A stretch of DNA of 10,946 nt, taken from assembly GCA_023412695.1 (NCBI GenBank), contig JAEYNG010000495.1, positions 1 through 10,946 of the forward strand, given 5' to 3'. Of the stretch, positions 1-7,499 are shown one piece after another. Within the stretch, counting starts at the first letter, position 1; the number at the start of each line of letters is the position of its first letter. The notes under the pieces were generated by a model. That model was given only the letters and a program-made list of their open reading frames with translations, was not told where the DNA came from and made no database searches. This DNA comes from Planctomycetota bacterium (GTDB taxonomy: Bacteria; Planctomycetota; Phycisphaerae; Phycisphaerales; UBA1924). A program made the translations under genes and the position numbers.

Positions 1-1243
1 GCATGTCAAGGCCGATGTTGACGGCTCCGAAGTTCTTCGCGGCGATCGTGCCGCGGAACGCCCGGGTCGTGGTGAACGACGCGACCATCTGCGTGAAGTT
101 CGCGCTCCAGCGTGCGGAGGCGGCGAAGGCCTCGATCGAGACGGCGCGGCCGACGACATTCCAGGTGCCGCCGGAGAGCGCCCCGCCGATCTGCGCGTTC
201 TCGATCGTCGGGCCGCCGGTACGTCCCGAGAGCTCGAGGCTCGCGCCGAATGCGCCCTCGGAAAGGAGCGAGCCGATCCACTGCGCTTCGATGAGGTCGA
301 TCGCGGTTCCGCTCGTATCGGTCCAGCTCGTCACCGACAGCGGCGAGATCGCACCGGGGGTCGAGATGCTCGCATTGGTGACCACGCCGAGGCCGATCGA
401 GGTCGGCACGCCCGCGAGGCCGATCGTGATCGGCACCTGGTCGTCGCCGCCGCCGACCGCGCCCCACACCAGCGTCCCGAGCGAACCGGACACCGACATC
501 GAGCCGAGCAGCCGGGCGTTCTGCCCGTGGATCGAGGACATCGAGCCGGCGATCGTCACATCGTCGATATCCACGATGCCATCGCCGCCGCTGGTCGCGA
601 TGCCGAGCTGCGAGTTCGCGCCGGCGCCGGTGATGTTCACGTCGAACCGGCCGTCGTCGTTGCGGGACACCGTGCCGGTGCCGCCGTTGAGGAGCTGGAA
701 CTGAACGATCGTGCCCTCGGGGTCGACCTGCTCGAGGATCGCGTTGCCCCTGCCCGGGATGTCGCCAAACCTGATCTCGAGCGGGAAGAAGTCGTCCGTC
801 GCGGCGACGTTGTTGCTCTGATTCGTGTCGTTGACCTGCTGGTTCGGTGTGATGCGGACAAGCAGGAAGTAGTTGCCGGGCTCCGCCGTGGCGGGGATAT
901 GCACCTGGTCTGCGAAATCGCCGAAGTCGCCGGATGACATCGAGATGGGTTGGCTCGGGTACGACCCGATGTTGACGTCATTGGCGTCGAAGTTGGTGTC
1001 CGTTGAGAGGAAGAAGTTGATCGACACGAGCCCGACCGCCGCCATGGGCCCGTTGTTGTCAACGAAGATCCCGGCGACGAATCGATCGCCCGGGACCAGC
1101 GGGGACGGGACATCGAACTCGTCGAAGCTGACCGCGAGGTCCGCCGCCAGCATCTGCCGCGACTCGAGCGACTCGACCAGCGAGCCCTCGCCGTGGACGT
1201 GCGGGCGGCGCGAGGATCGAGCCTTGGACGACGACTTCATCAT
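1..1243 (-). CDS. Partial LEPR-XLL-type surface/exported protein with CARDB-like domain and beta-strand repeats
   Basis: An open minus-strand frame runs from position 1243 to the window edge without a stop: 414 residues visible, C-terminus missing. The N-terminus is basic and serine-rich (K3, K7, R9, R12, R13) and is followed by LESRQMLAA at residues 26-34. This matches the planctomycete LEPR-XLL N-terminal signal class, with S for P and M for the first L. Residues 35-160 resemble a CARDB adhesion-type domain: ADLAVSF start, PGD, VDNNG, FFLSTD, a HIPA..PGNYFLLVRI strand and NDTNQSNN. Residues 165-414 are rich in G, S, I, V and T with recurring IAGS/LLGS/VSGSLG strands, suggesting a beta-solenoid or stacked beta structure. 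Tandem ATG codons lie at 1243 and 1240; GGAG sits 5 and 8 nt upstream of them. Another in-frame ATG at 1258 lies upstream of that GGAG and is less likely. The role is inferred as cell-surface or exported structural/adhesive; no catalytic motif was seen. Confidence 0.85.
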   Translation of the reverse strand, partial: MMKSSSKARSSRRPHVHGEGSLVESLESRQMLAADLAVSFDEFDVPSPLVPGDRFVAGIFVDNNGPMAAVGLVSINFFLSTDTNFDANDVNIGSYPSQPISMSSGDFGDFADQVHIPATAEPGNYFLLVRITPNQQVNDTNQSNNVAATDDFFPLEIRFGDIPGRGNAILEQVDPEGTIVQFQLLNGGTGTVSRNDDGRFDVNITGAGANSQLGIATSGGDGIVDIDDVTIAGSMSSIHGQNARLLGSMSVSGSLGTLVWGAVGGGDDQVPITIGLAGVPTSIGLGVVTNASISTPGAISPLSVTSWTDTSGTAIDLIEAQWIGSLLSEGAFGASLELSGRTGGPTIENAQIGGALSGGTWNVVGRAVSIEAFAASARWSANFTQMVASFTTTRAFRGTIAAKNFGAVNIGLDM

Positions 1244-1248
1244 GCACA

Positions 1249-1252
1249 CTCC
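1249..1252 (-). promoter_or_regulatory. Ribosome binding site of the LEPR-XLL gene
   Basis: GGAG on the minus strand lies 5 nt before the ATG at 1243 and 8 nt before the adjacent in-frame ATG at 1240. It argues for initiation at one of these two codons rather than at the in-frame ATG at 1258, which it follows. Confidence 0.5.
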
Positions 1253-1378
1253 GTTCATACAGTCCGCCCGGGTTGCCGGTCGTCGCGGCGGTCGCCGCAT
1301 CGACCCGGCGTTCATCCGCTCGGGCATCCGCCGCCGGCCCTGAGCCGCGGCGTCGTGGTGTTGTATGGTCAAGCGTAG

Positions 1379-1395
1379 GCCGGGGTTGCCCCGGC
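1379..1395 (-). terminator. GC-rich hairpin downstream of nuoN, possible terminator
   Basis: A perfect 7-bp stem (GCCGGGG with CCCCGGC, 3-nt loop) begins 27 nt past the nuoN stop. On the nuo transcript it is not followed by a U-tract (next bases CTACGC), so it is at best an atypical intrinsic terminator or an mRNA 3'-end stabiliser. On the plus strand it is followed by only TTT. The position at the end of the operon is the main support. Confidence 0.35.
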
Positions 1396-1421
1396 TTTCC
1401 CCTCGTTCCCCGCGTACACGG

Positions 1422-3017
1422 TCAGTGCGCAGACGCCGTCGGCGCTGCCGCAGGAGCCGCGGGGGCGGCGGCTTCCTCGACGCCGCTCACGCGTCGGTAC
1501 TGGCCCGCCTCCGCGGCACGTGTACCGAGCCACGAGCCCGCGGCGGTCACCGCGACGAGAATGACGGCCAGCGCGGCGATCGCTCCCGACGCACGACGGG
1601 CGCCGTAACGCGCGATCCGCGGCGCGACACCCTCGGCCTCGGGCTCGGCCAGCAGCGCGGCCCCGGCGAGGCGCAGGTAGTAGTACGCCGCGATCGCGGA
1701 GTTCACGCCGAGGATCAGCACCAGCACGATCTCGCCCGCGGCGATGCCGCTGGAGAACAGCGGGAGCTTGCCGAAGAAGCCAAGCAGCGGCGGCAGGCCG
1801 AGCAGGCCGACGCACGAGACGACCATCGTCCAGCCGAGCATCGGGTCGCGCTTGCACAGGCCACGGAGGTCGGCGACGTCCTCGGCTTCTTCCGTGCCGC
1901 CCTCGGCGCTGCGGCGCTCGAGGCAGGAGATCACGGCGAACGCGGCGAGGGTCATGACGCCGTAGGTGGCGAGGTAGAACAGCACCGCGCCAAGGCCGTT
2001 GCGGGCGAGCGTCGTGTCGCCCGTGCCCGGCCCGGCGATCACGCCGACGAGCATGTAGCCCGAGTGCGCGACGGAGGAGTACGCGAGGATGCGCTTGGCG
2101 GACGACTGCATCAGCGCCAGCACGTTGCCGACGGTCATCGTGAGCGCGGCGAGCGCCCACAGCACGATGCGGAGCATGTCCGGCAGAGACTCGCCGCTGA
2201 CGCCGAACCGCCAGCCCACGAGCCCGAGCAGGCTCATGATCGCGAAGAAGCCCGCGGCCTTGGGCACGAACGCCAGGAACGCCGCGACAGGCGAGGATGC
2301 GCCTTGGTAGACGTCCGGCGTATAGAAGTGCATCGGGACCGCGGCGATCTTGAAGCACACGCCCAGCACCGACAGCAGGAGGCCCAGCATCGCCAGGTCG
2401 CTGACCGCGCCGGAGCCCAGGATGCGGTGGATCTCCGCGAAGCTCGTCGTGCCGGTCGCGCCGTAGAGCATCGCAAAGCCGTAGAGGAAGATCGCCGCGC
2501 CCAGTGCGCCGAGGAAGAAGTACTTGACGCCCGCCTCCATCGACCGGTTCTTGTTGGTCGAGAGGGCGACCATGACGTAGGTCGGGAGCGAGGTGAGCTC
2601 GAGCGCGAGGAAGAGGAAGATCAGGTCGTCCGCCCCGGCGCAGAGCATGAGGCCGGTCAGGGAGAAGAGCACGAACGACCAGAACTCGCCGGTGGTGGAG
2701 CGCAGCGGCTCGAACGTCCCGCCGCGGGCGATCGACGCCTCGTACTCGCGGTCCACGCCCCCCTCGAACAGCATGAGCAGGAGCAGGCCGATCGCCGCGA
2801 CGATGACCTTGGCGTACATCGCCATGTGCGGGAGCGGGCCGTTGCCGGCCGGGGTGGTGTACCATGCGAGGAAGCCGGCGGTGACGAGGGCGACCGCGGC
2901 GAGCAGGCCGCACTGTCGGCGGGTGGTGCGGTCGCGCGACAGCCCCATGACCATCACCACGCACGCGCCGACGAAGAGCGCGATCTCGGGCCAGAGCTGG
3001 GCGATCTTGTCAACCAT
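1422..3017 (-). CDS. nuoN: NADH-quinone oxidoreductase subunit N (complex I membrane arm)
   Basis: This is the antiporter-like proton-pumping subunit nearest the quinone module among L, M and N; an inner-membrane protein of 531 residues with about 14 predicted membrane helices. Family landmarks are clear: LALELTSLPTYVM around 137-149 with the TM5 glutamate E140; CFKIAAVPMHFYTPDVYQGA at 221-240 with K223; K253 in FVPKAAGFF; SSAKRILAYSSVAHSGYM at 305-322; and LLGFFGKLPLF with K417. These correspond to the E. coli E133, K217, K247 and K395 set, so the proton path looks intact. An Ala/Pro-rich tail (about 515-531) follows the last helix. The ATG at 3017 gives the expected hydrophobic N-terminus (QLWPEIALFVGA). 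It lies 54 nt after the nuoM stop, and no Shine-Dalgarno is visible upstream. It is the last gene of the nuoJKLMN block. Confidence 0.97.
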   Translation of the reverse strand: MVDKIAQLWPEIALFVGACVVMVMGLSRDRTTRRQCGLLAAVALVTAGFLAWYTTPAGNGPLPHMAMYAKVIVAAIGLLLLMLFEGGVDREYEASIARGGTFEPLRSTTGEFWSFVLFSLTGLMLCAGADDLIFLFLALELTSLPTYVMVALSTNKNRSMEAGVKYFFLGALGAAIFLYGFAMLYGATGTTSFAEIHRILGSGAVSDLAMLGLLLSVLGVCFKIAAVPMHFYTPDVYQGASSPVAAFLAFVPKAAGFFAIMSLLGLVGWRFGVSGESLPDMLRIVLWALAALTMTVGNVLALMQSSAKRILAYSSVAHSGYMLVGVIAGPGTGDTTLARNGLGAVLFYLATYGVMTLAAFAVISCLERRSAEGGTEEAEDVADLRGLCKRDPMLGWTMVVSCVGLLGLPPLLGFFGKLPLFSSGIAAGEIVLVLILGVNSAIAAYYYLRLAGAALLAEPEAEGVAPRIARYGARRASGAIAALAVILVAVTAAGSWLGTRAAEAGQYRRVSGVEEAAAPAAPAAAPTASAH

Positions 3018-3071
3018 GGGCAGTCAGTTCAGAGAGAGCAATCAGCGGACAAAGCGAATCACGGGGCGGGA

Positions 3072-4769
3072 TCAGTGGCCGGCATCTGCGGCGACAGGGG
3101 TCGAAGTCGAGGCCGCGGGCGTCGAGGCGAGGCCCTCGGGCGAGCGGTTGAGGTAGGGGTTGTCGCGCCGCTCGGCGTCGAGCATCTGCGACATCTGCTG
3201 CGTCGGGGCCTCGAGGACCTTCAGCAGCGGGCGCGGATAGAGCCCGAGCACGACGCAGAGGATTGCCAGCGGCGCGAGGATCGAGATCTCGCGGAAGTTC
3301 AGGTCGGTCGGGAGCACGCCGTGGCCATCGTGCCCGTGCTTGGCGTCGTGGCCGTGGCCGTGATCATCATGCGGCGTCTTGAGCGGACCCCAGACGATCG
3401 CGCCGACCATGTAGAGCAGGTAGATCGCCGTGACGATCATGCCCAGGCCGGCGAAGAAGGCGAACCACGGACCGAGCTCGCCGGGCGTCGCACCGTCGAG
3501 CAGGCCTCCGCCGGCCTTCTGCCAGTGGAAGCTGTCGGCCTGGAACGCCGCGAACAGGCACATGAACTCGCTGACGAAGCCGTTGAGGCCGGGGAGGCCG
3601 ACGCTCGCCATGGCGAAAAAGACCATGAAACTCGCCCAGATGGGCATCTTCGAGGCCAGGCCGCCGAGCTCCTTGAGCGAGCGGGTATGGTACCGCTCGT
3701 AGATCATGCCGATCAGGAGGAAAAGGGCGCCCGTCGAGAGGCCGTGGTTGATCATGTAGAGGATCGAGCCGGTGAGCCCGATGCTGTTGAGGGCGAAGAG
3801 CCCGAGCACGCAGAAGCCGAGGTGGCTGACCGAGGAGTAGGCGACGAGCTTCTTGACGTCGCGCTGCACCCAGCAGATGAGCCCGGCGTAGATGATGCCG
3901 ATGACCGCGAGCACGCCGACGACCGGGGCGAAGTGGATCGCCGCCGCCGGGCACATGTTCAGCGCGAACTTGTACAGGCCGTAGGTGCCGAGCTTCAGCA
4001 GCACGCCCGCGAGGATGACCGACCCGGCGGTGGGGGCCTCGGTGTGCGCCAGCGGCAGCCACGTGTGCACCGGGAAGAGAGGGACCTTGACGGCGAAGCC
4101 GCACATCAGGGCCCAGAAGACCAAGCCCTGCTCGTGCAGCGGCAGGTTCGAGCACGTGTCTGCCAAGGCCGCGAAGTCGAACGTCCACGGATTGTTCTGG
4201 GCGTGGCGATACGCAACGAACACCAGGCCCGCGAGCGTGACGAGCGAGCCGGTGAAGGTGTACAGGAAGAACTTCGTGGCCGCGGCCTTGCGGTTGGTTG
4301 AGCCCCAGAGGTTGATGAGGATGTAGAGCGGGACGAGCGTGAACTCGAAGAAGATGTAGAAGACTACGACGTCGCGCGCGGCGAAGACGCCGGTCATCGC
4401 GGTCTGCAGCACAAGCAGCCAGAAGTAGTACGTCCGGACACGCTCGGTGATGGCCGTGAACGACGCGGCGACGCAGATCGGCCCGAGAAGGACCGTCAGG
4501 CCGACCAGCAGCATGCTCACCGTGTCGAGACCAAGGGAGAAGCGCAGGCCCAGCGGCTCGAACCACGTGAACGAGGCGCCAAAGGCCGGGTCGTCGGCCG
4601 CGCCGCCCGCCCAGTTGAACATCCCCGCCATGCCGGCGAAGATGCCCAGCGGGAGGAACGTCGTGGCGAGGGCGAGCATCTTGGCTTGCCGTGGCGCGGA
4701 GACTGCGACCGCGGCCGCCCCGAAGAGCGGCAGGACCAGCAGCAGGATGAGACCGGTCAGCCCGCTCAT
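3072..4769 (-). CDS. nuoM: NADH-quinone oxidoreductase subunit M (complex I membrane arm)
   Basis: This is the middle antiporter-like proton-translocating subunit, 565 residues and about 14 membrane helices, slightly longer than typical (about 500). Motifs seen: FYIFFEFTLVPLYILI with E142; GFAVKVPLFPVHTWLPLAHT at 224-243 with K228; LLKLGTYGLYKF with K259; RDVKKLVAYSSVSHLGF at 303-319; and GLPGLNGFVSEF with E401. These match E. coli E144, K234, K265 and E407. A histidine-rich stretch (467-483, seven His) interrupts the loop before the final helix, and the C-terminal tail is rich in Ser, Thr, Pro and Ala. The ATG overlaps the nuoL stop as ATGA, and a strong GGAGGT lies 6 nt upstream inside nuoL, implying translational coupling. 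MrpD-type antiporters are a distant alternative, excluded by the J-K-L-M-N gene order. Confidence 0.97.
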   Translation of the reverse strand: MSGLTGLILLLVLPLFGAAAVAVSAPRQAKMLALATTFLPLGIFAGMAGMFNWAGGAADDPAFGASFTWFEPLGLRFSLGLDTVSMLLVGLTVLLGPICVAASFTAITERVRTYYFWLLVLQTAMTGVFAARDVVVFYIFFEFTLVPLYILINLWGSTNRKAAATKFFLYTFTGSLVTLAGLVFVAYRHAQNNPWTFDFAALADTCSNLPLHEQGLVFWALMCGFAVKVPLFPVHTWLPLAHTEAPTAGSVILAGVLLKLGTYGLYKFALNMCPAAAIHFAPVVGVLAVIGIIYAGLICWVQRDVKKLVAYSSVSHLGFCVLGLFALNSIGLTGSILYMINHGLSTGALFLLIGMIYERYHTRSLKELGGLASKMPIWASFMVFFAMASVGLPGLNGFVSEFMCLFAAFQADSFHWQKAGGGLLDGATPGELGPWFAFFAGLGMIVTAIYLLYMVGAIVWGPLKTPHDDHGHGHDAKHGHDGHGVLPTDLNFREISILAPLAILCVVLGLYPRPLLKVLEAPTQQMSQMLDAERRDNPYLNRSPEGLASTPAASTSTPVAADAGH

Positions 4770-7066
4770 GGCCGCACCTCCCGGAGGATCAAGACGAGGG
4801 CGATGATGAGGGCGACGCCGCCAGCCATGCGGAGGGCGTAATCGTGCAGGACGCCGGTCTGCGACGTGCGGGCCGCGCCGCCGACGCCGCGGGGCGCCCA
4901 GCCGAACGCGTTGACCAGCCCGTCCACCAGGACCTTGTCGATCGCATGGAGGACGTGCGAGAGGACCCAGAGCGGCTTGACGAACAGCCAGTCGTAGACC
5001 TCGTCAACGTACCACTTGCGCTGCGCGCCGCGGGTGAGCGGCCCGAGATTGATCGAATCGGCCCGGGACTTCGCGGCGGTCGTGCGGCCGGCGAAGTGCA
5101 GCCACCACGCGATAAGGATGCCGACCACGCCGACGATACTCGAGGCGATCATCGCGAAGGTGTGCGAGTCCATCCCGAACGGATGAGCGTGCTCGTGCGC
5201 GCCGGTCGAAACGCCCGCGGTCGAGTGGTGGACCATGTGGCCGACCCAGCCGTGGGCGTCGCCGTAGACGAAGAACGTGACGATCGCGGCGATCGAGAGC
5301 ACCGCCAAGGCGCCGAGGACAAAGTTGATGGCCAGCCCCGGCGGGTGCGGGTGAAAATCGCCGTGCGCGCCGTGGTGGCCGCCGGCGTCGCCGTGCGCGT
5401 GCGACTCCTCGGCGAAGTGCTCTTCCTCGGCGACAAGCTTCTTGGGGCCGGTCTCTGCGCCGAGGGCGTGCGGACCGTGGCCGGGGTCGCCCGCGTGGGC
5501 GTGGTCGTCGTGGTCGTGCGCGTGCAGCTCGTCGCCGGGCTCGAAGTGCTTCGGACCAACGAACACGCGGAAGTAGACGCGGAAGGTGTAGTACGCCGTC
5601 ATGCCCGCGGTGAGCAGGAGCAGCCAGCCGATGAGCTGCAGGTGCGTGTTGCCGAAGGCGTCGGCCAGGATCATGTCCTTGGAGTAGAACCCCGCGGTGA
5701 TGAACGGGAAGCCCGCGAGGTTGAAGCAGCCCACGAGCATCGCGATGCCGACGATGCGCCAGCCGGGCATCCTGCCGACGCCGCTGAGCTTGCGGAGGTC
5801 GAGCTGCCCGGCGAAGCCGTGCATCACCGCGCCGCAGGAGAGGAACAGGAGGGCCTTGAAGAACGCGTGCGTGAAGACGTGCGATGCGCCACCCTCGGCC
5901 CCGAGCACGCCCAGCCCCGCGAACATGTAGCCCAGCTGCGACACCGTCGAATACGCCATGATGCGCTTGATGTCGAACTGCGCCATGCCGATCGTCGCGG
6001 CCCAGAACGCCGTGATCGCCCCGCTCCAGGCCACCATCGGCAGAGCCCACTCGCTGCACAGGAACAACGGGAAGCACCTCGCAACGAGGTACACGCCCGC
6101 GGTCACCATTGTCGCTGCGTGGATGAGCGCGGAGACAGGCGTCGGGCCCTCCATCGCGTCGGGCAACCAGACGTACAGGAACGCCTGTGCCGACTTGCCG
6201 AACGCGCCGACCATCAGCAGCACCGGGATGAGCTGCACGAGGAAGGGGATCTGGTCGTAGTTGCCTTCCTGCGCGGCCTTCAAATACTCGGGGAACGAGC
6301 CCTCAACGCCGAACGCCGGGGCGCCCAGCAGCCGGTGGTACTCAATCGTGCCGAAGTACACGAACGTCAGCATCACGCCCAGGGACAGGCCCAGGTCGCC
6401 GATGCGGTTCATGATGAACGCCTTCTTCGCCGCGGCGACGGCGGAGGGCTTCTTGTAGAAGTATCCGATGAGCAGGTAGGAGCACAGGCCCACGCCTTCC
6501 CAACCGAGGAAGAGCAGCAGCAGGTTGTCGCCCATGACCAGCCAGGCCAAGCAGAACACGAAGAGGCTGAACGCCGCGAAGAAGCGGTTGTACCCCTGGC
6601 CGACGTCGTGGCCCATGTACTCGCTGGCGTAGAGCGCGATCAGCGTCGCCAGCCCGGTGACGAAGAGCATCCACAGCAGCGTGAGCGAGTCGATGTAGAA
6701 CGAGAAGTCCGCGGTGAACGTCTCGCCGAGCGTCGAGCCATATTGGAACGTGATCCAGTCCCACGCGTGGGCGATGTGTGGCGTGGTGCCGGTGTCAAGA
6801 TACGTCTTGAGGGTGAGCCCGAACGCCGCCGCGAGGCAGGCGACGGTGATCCACGCCGGCAGCTTGCTCTTGACGCGCATCGCGGCGCACAGGCCGCAGA
6901 GCACGCACGAGGCGAGCGCGAGCAGCGGGACGAACACCATCAGCGGTGCGCCCCCCGTGATCTCGGAAAGGGCCTCGCCCTCCCCGAGCGTCGGCGGCGC
7001 GGCAACGGCGGCGTTCGCGGCCGCGGCCTGCATGAACGATCCAAGCTGTGTCAGGAGGTCCGTCAC
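4766..7066 (-). CDS. nuoL: NADH-quinone oxidoreductase subunit L (complex I membrane arm), His-rich variant
   Basis: This is the distal antiporter-like pumping subunit with the long lateral helix; 766 residues against about 610 in E. coli. Landmarks: LGWEGVGLCSYLLIGYFYKK at 188-206 with E190; GAFGKSAQAFLYVWLPDAME at 287-306 with K291, followed by GPTPVSALIHAATMVTAG; FDIKRIMAYSTVSQLGYM at 364-381; HAFFKALLFLSCGAVMH with K404; and GFYSKDMI with K463. The C-terminal RKWYVDEVYDWLFVKP (683-698) followed by a terminal helix fits the lateral helix and TM16 anchor, which Mrp antiporters handle differently. Extra length comes from an N-terminal extension of about 40 residues and a His-rich loop at 515-574. 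The GTG at 7066 is chosen as the longest sensible start; its Shine-Dalgarno is weak, and an in-frame ATG at 7033 (residue 12) is an alternative. A 59-nt gap separates it from nuoK. Confidence 0.97.
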   Translation of the reverse strand: MTDLLTQLGSFMQAAAANAAVAAPPTLGEGEALSEITGGAPLMVFVPLLALASCVLCGLCAAMRVKSKLPAWITVACLAAAFGLTLKTYLDTGTTPHIAHAWDWITFQYGSTLGETFTADFSFYIDSLTLLWMLFVTGLATLIALYASEYMGHDVGQGYNRFFAAFSLFVFCLAWLVMGDNLLLLFLGWEGVGLCSYLLIGYFYKKPSAVAAAKKAFIMNRIGDLGLSLGVMLTFVYFGTIEYHRLLGAPAFGVEGSFPEYLKAAQEGNYDQIPFLVQLIPVLLMVGAFGKSAQAFLYVWLPDAMEGPTPVSALIHAATMVTAGVYLVARCFPLFLCSEWALPMVAWSGAITAFWAATIGMAQFDIKRIMAYSTVSQLGYMFAGLGVLGAEGGASHVFTHAFFKALLFLSCGAVMHGFAGQLDLRKLSGVGRMPGWRIVGIAMLVGCFNLAGFPFITAGFYSKDMILADAFGNTHLQLIGWLLLLTAGMTAYYTFRVYFRVFVGPKHFEPGDELHAHDHDDHAHAGDPGHGPHALGAETGPKKLVAEEEHFAEESHAHGDAGGHHGAHGDFHPHPPGLAINFVLGALAVLSIAAIVTFFVYGDAHGWVGHMVHHSTAGVSTGAHEHAHPFGMDSHTFAMIASSIVGVVGILIAWWLHFAGRTTAAKSRADSINLGPLTRGAQRKWYVDEVYDWLFVKPLWVLSHVLHAIDKVLVDGLVNAFGWAPRGVGGAARTSQTGVLHDYALRMAGGVALIIALVLILREVRP
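4776..4781 (-). promoter_or_regulatory. Strong ribosome binding site of nuoM inside the nuoL 3' end
   Basis: GGAGGT on the minus strand, 6 nt before the nuoM ATG, embedded in the last codons of nuoL. With the ATGA overlap it fixes the nuoM start and supports coupled translation of the two pumping subunits. Confidence 0.7.
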
Positions 7067-7125
7067 GTGCTCACTTCGGTTCTAGGGACTCAAGATGGAT
7101 CGCAAGGCGTCGGAACGGCAAGCGG

Positions 7126-7494
7126 TCAGCCGCGAAGCTCGGACCAGCGGGTGGCGTCGAGCGTCTCGCGACGGCGGAACAGCAGGACGACCAGCGCGAG
7201 GGCCAGCGCGGCCTCCGCCGCGGCGATGGTCAGCACGAAGATCACAAACGCCTCGCCCGTGTGGTTTAGGTGGTAGCGGCTGAAGGCGATTAGGGCGATG
7301 CCCGCGGCCTGGAACATCAGCTCCGTACAAAGGAACATGATGATCAGGTTCCGGCGCGTGATGAACCCGATCAGCCCGATCGCGAACATCATCGCCGATA
7401 GCACGAGGTAGTGGTACAGCGTCGCGTGGCCCATCGGCGCGGGGAACCCCTGCTGCCCGAGCGCCAGCGCGGAAACCGCGGCATCAACGAGCAT
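7126..7494 (-). CDS. nuoK: NADH-quinone oxidoreductase subunit K (complex I membrane arm)
   Basis: This small three-helix membrane subunit couples the quinone module to the pumps; MrpC-like fold. From the ATG at 7494 it is 122 residues. The core YLVLSAMMFAIGLIGFITRR, then MFLCTELMFQAAGIALIAFS and FVIFVLTIAAAEAALALALV, is diagnostic. Both essential membrane glutamates are present: E58 (E. coli E36) and E94 (E. coli E72). The ATG at 7494 lies 5 nt after the nuoJ stop, but its GGAGGT (7509-7514) is 14 nt away, a long spacing. An internal ATG at 7434 would give a 102-residue protein, closer to the usual family length of about 100, so the true start is open. A longer in-frame reading back to 7752 only runs antisense-like through nuoJ codons and is not credible. 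Confidence 0.95.
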   Translation of the reverse strand: MLVDAAVSALALGQQGFPAPMGHATLYHYLVLSAMMFAIGLIGFITRRNLIIMFLCTELMFQAAGIALIAFSRYHLNHTGEAFVIFVLTIAAAEAALALALVVLLFRRRETLDATRWSELRG

Positions 7495-7499
7495 GGGGC

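Larger units (their letters stand above)
1244..1421. other. Intergenic region between nuoN and the LEPR-XLL gene
   Basis: These 178 nt separate two minus-strand genes. They contain a perfect GC hairpin just past the nuoN stop (1379-1395) and the GGAG of the downstream gene. I looked for a promoter for the LEPR-XLL gene: a TTGACC at 1362-1367 on the minus strand has no acceptable -10 box at 16-18 nt. No small gene is convincing here. Confidence 0.5.

Noticed and set aside
3..937. Plus-strand and alternative minus-strand frames across the left 1.2 kb
   Set aside because: They compete with the uninterrupted minus frame that encodes LESRQMLAA and the CARDB-like domain. Their own translations lack any motif.
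1365..4301. 978-codon plus-strand open frame antisense to nuoN and most of nuoM
   Set aside because: Its translation is extremely rich in Arg, Glu, Asp, His and Gln with no domain, as expected for an antisense shadow of GC-rich membrane-protein genes. The minus strand carries clear NuoN and NuoM.
4844..7276. 810-codon plus-strand open frame antisense to nuoL
   Set aside because: Same charged low-complexity composition with no recognisable motif; it even crosses the nuoL-nuoK gap. It is explained by third-position GC bias opposite NuoL.
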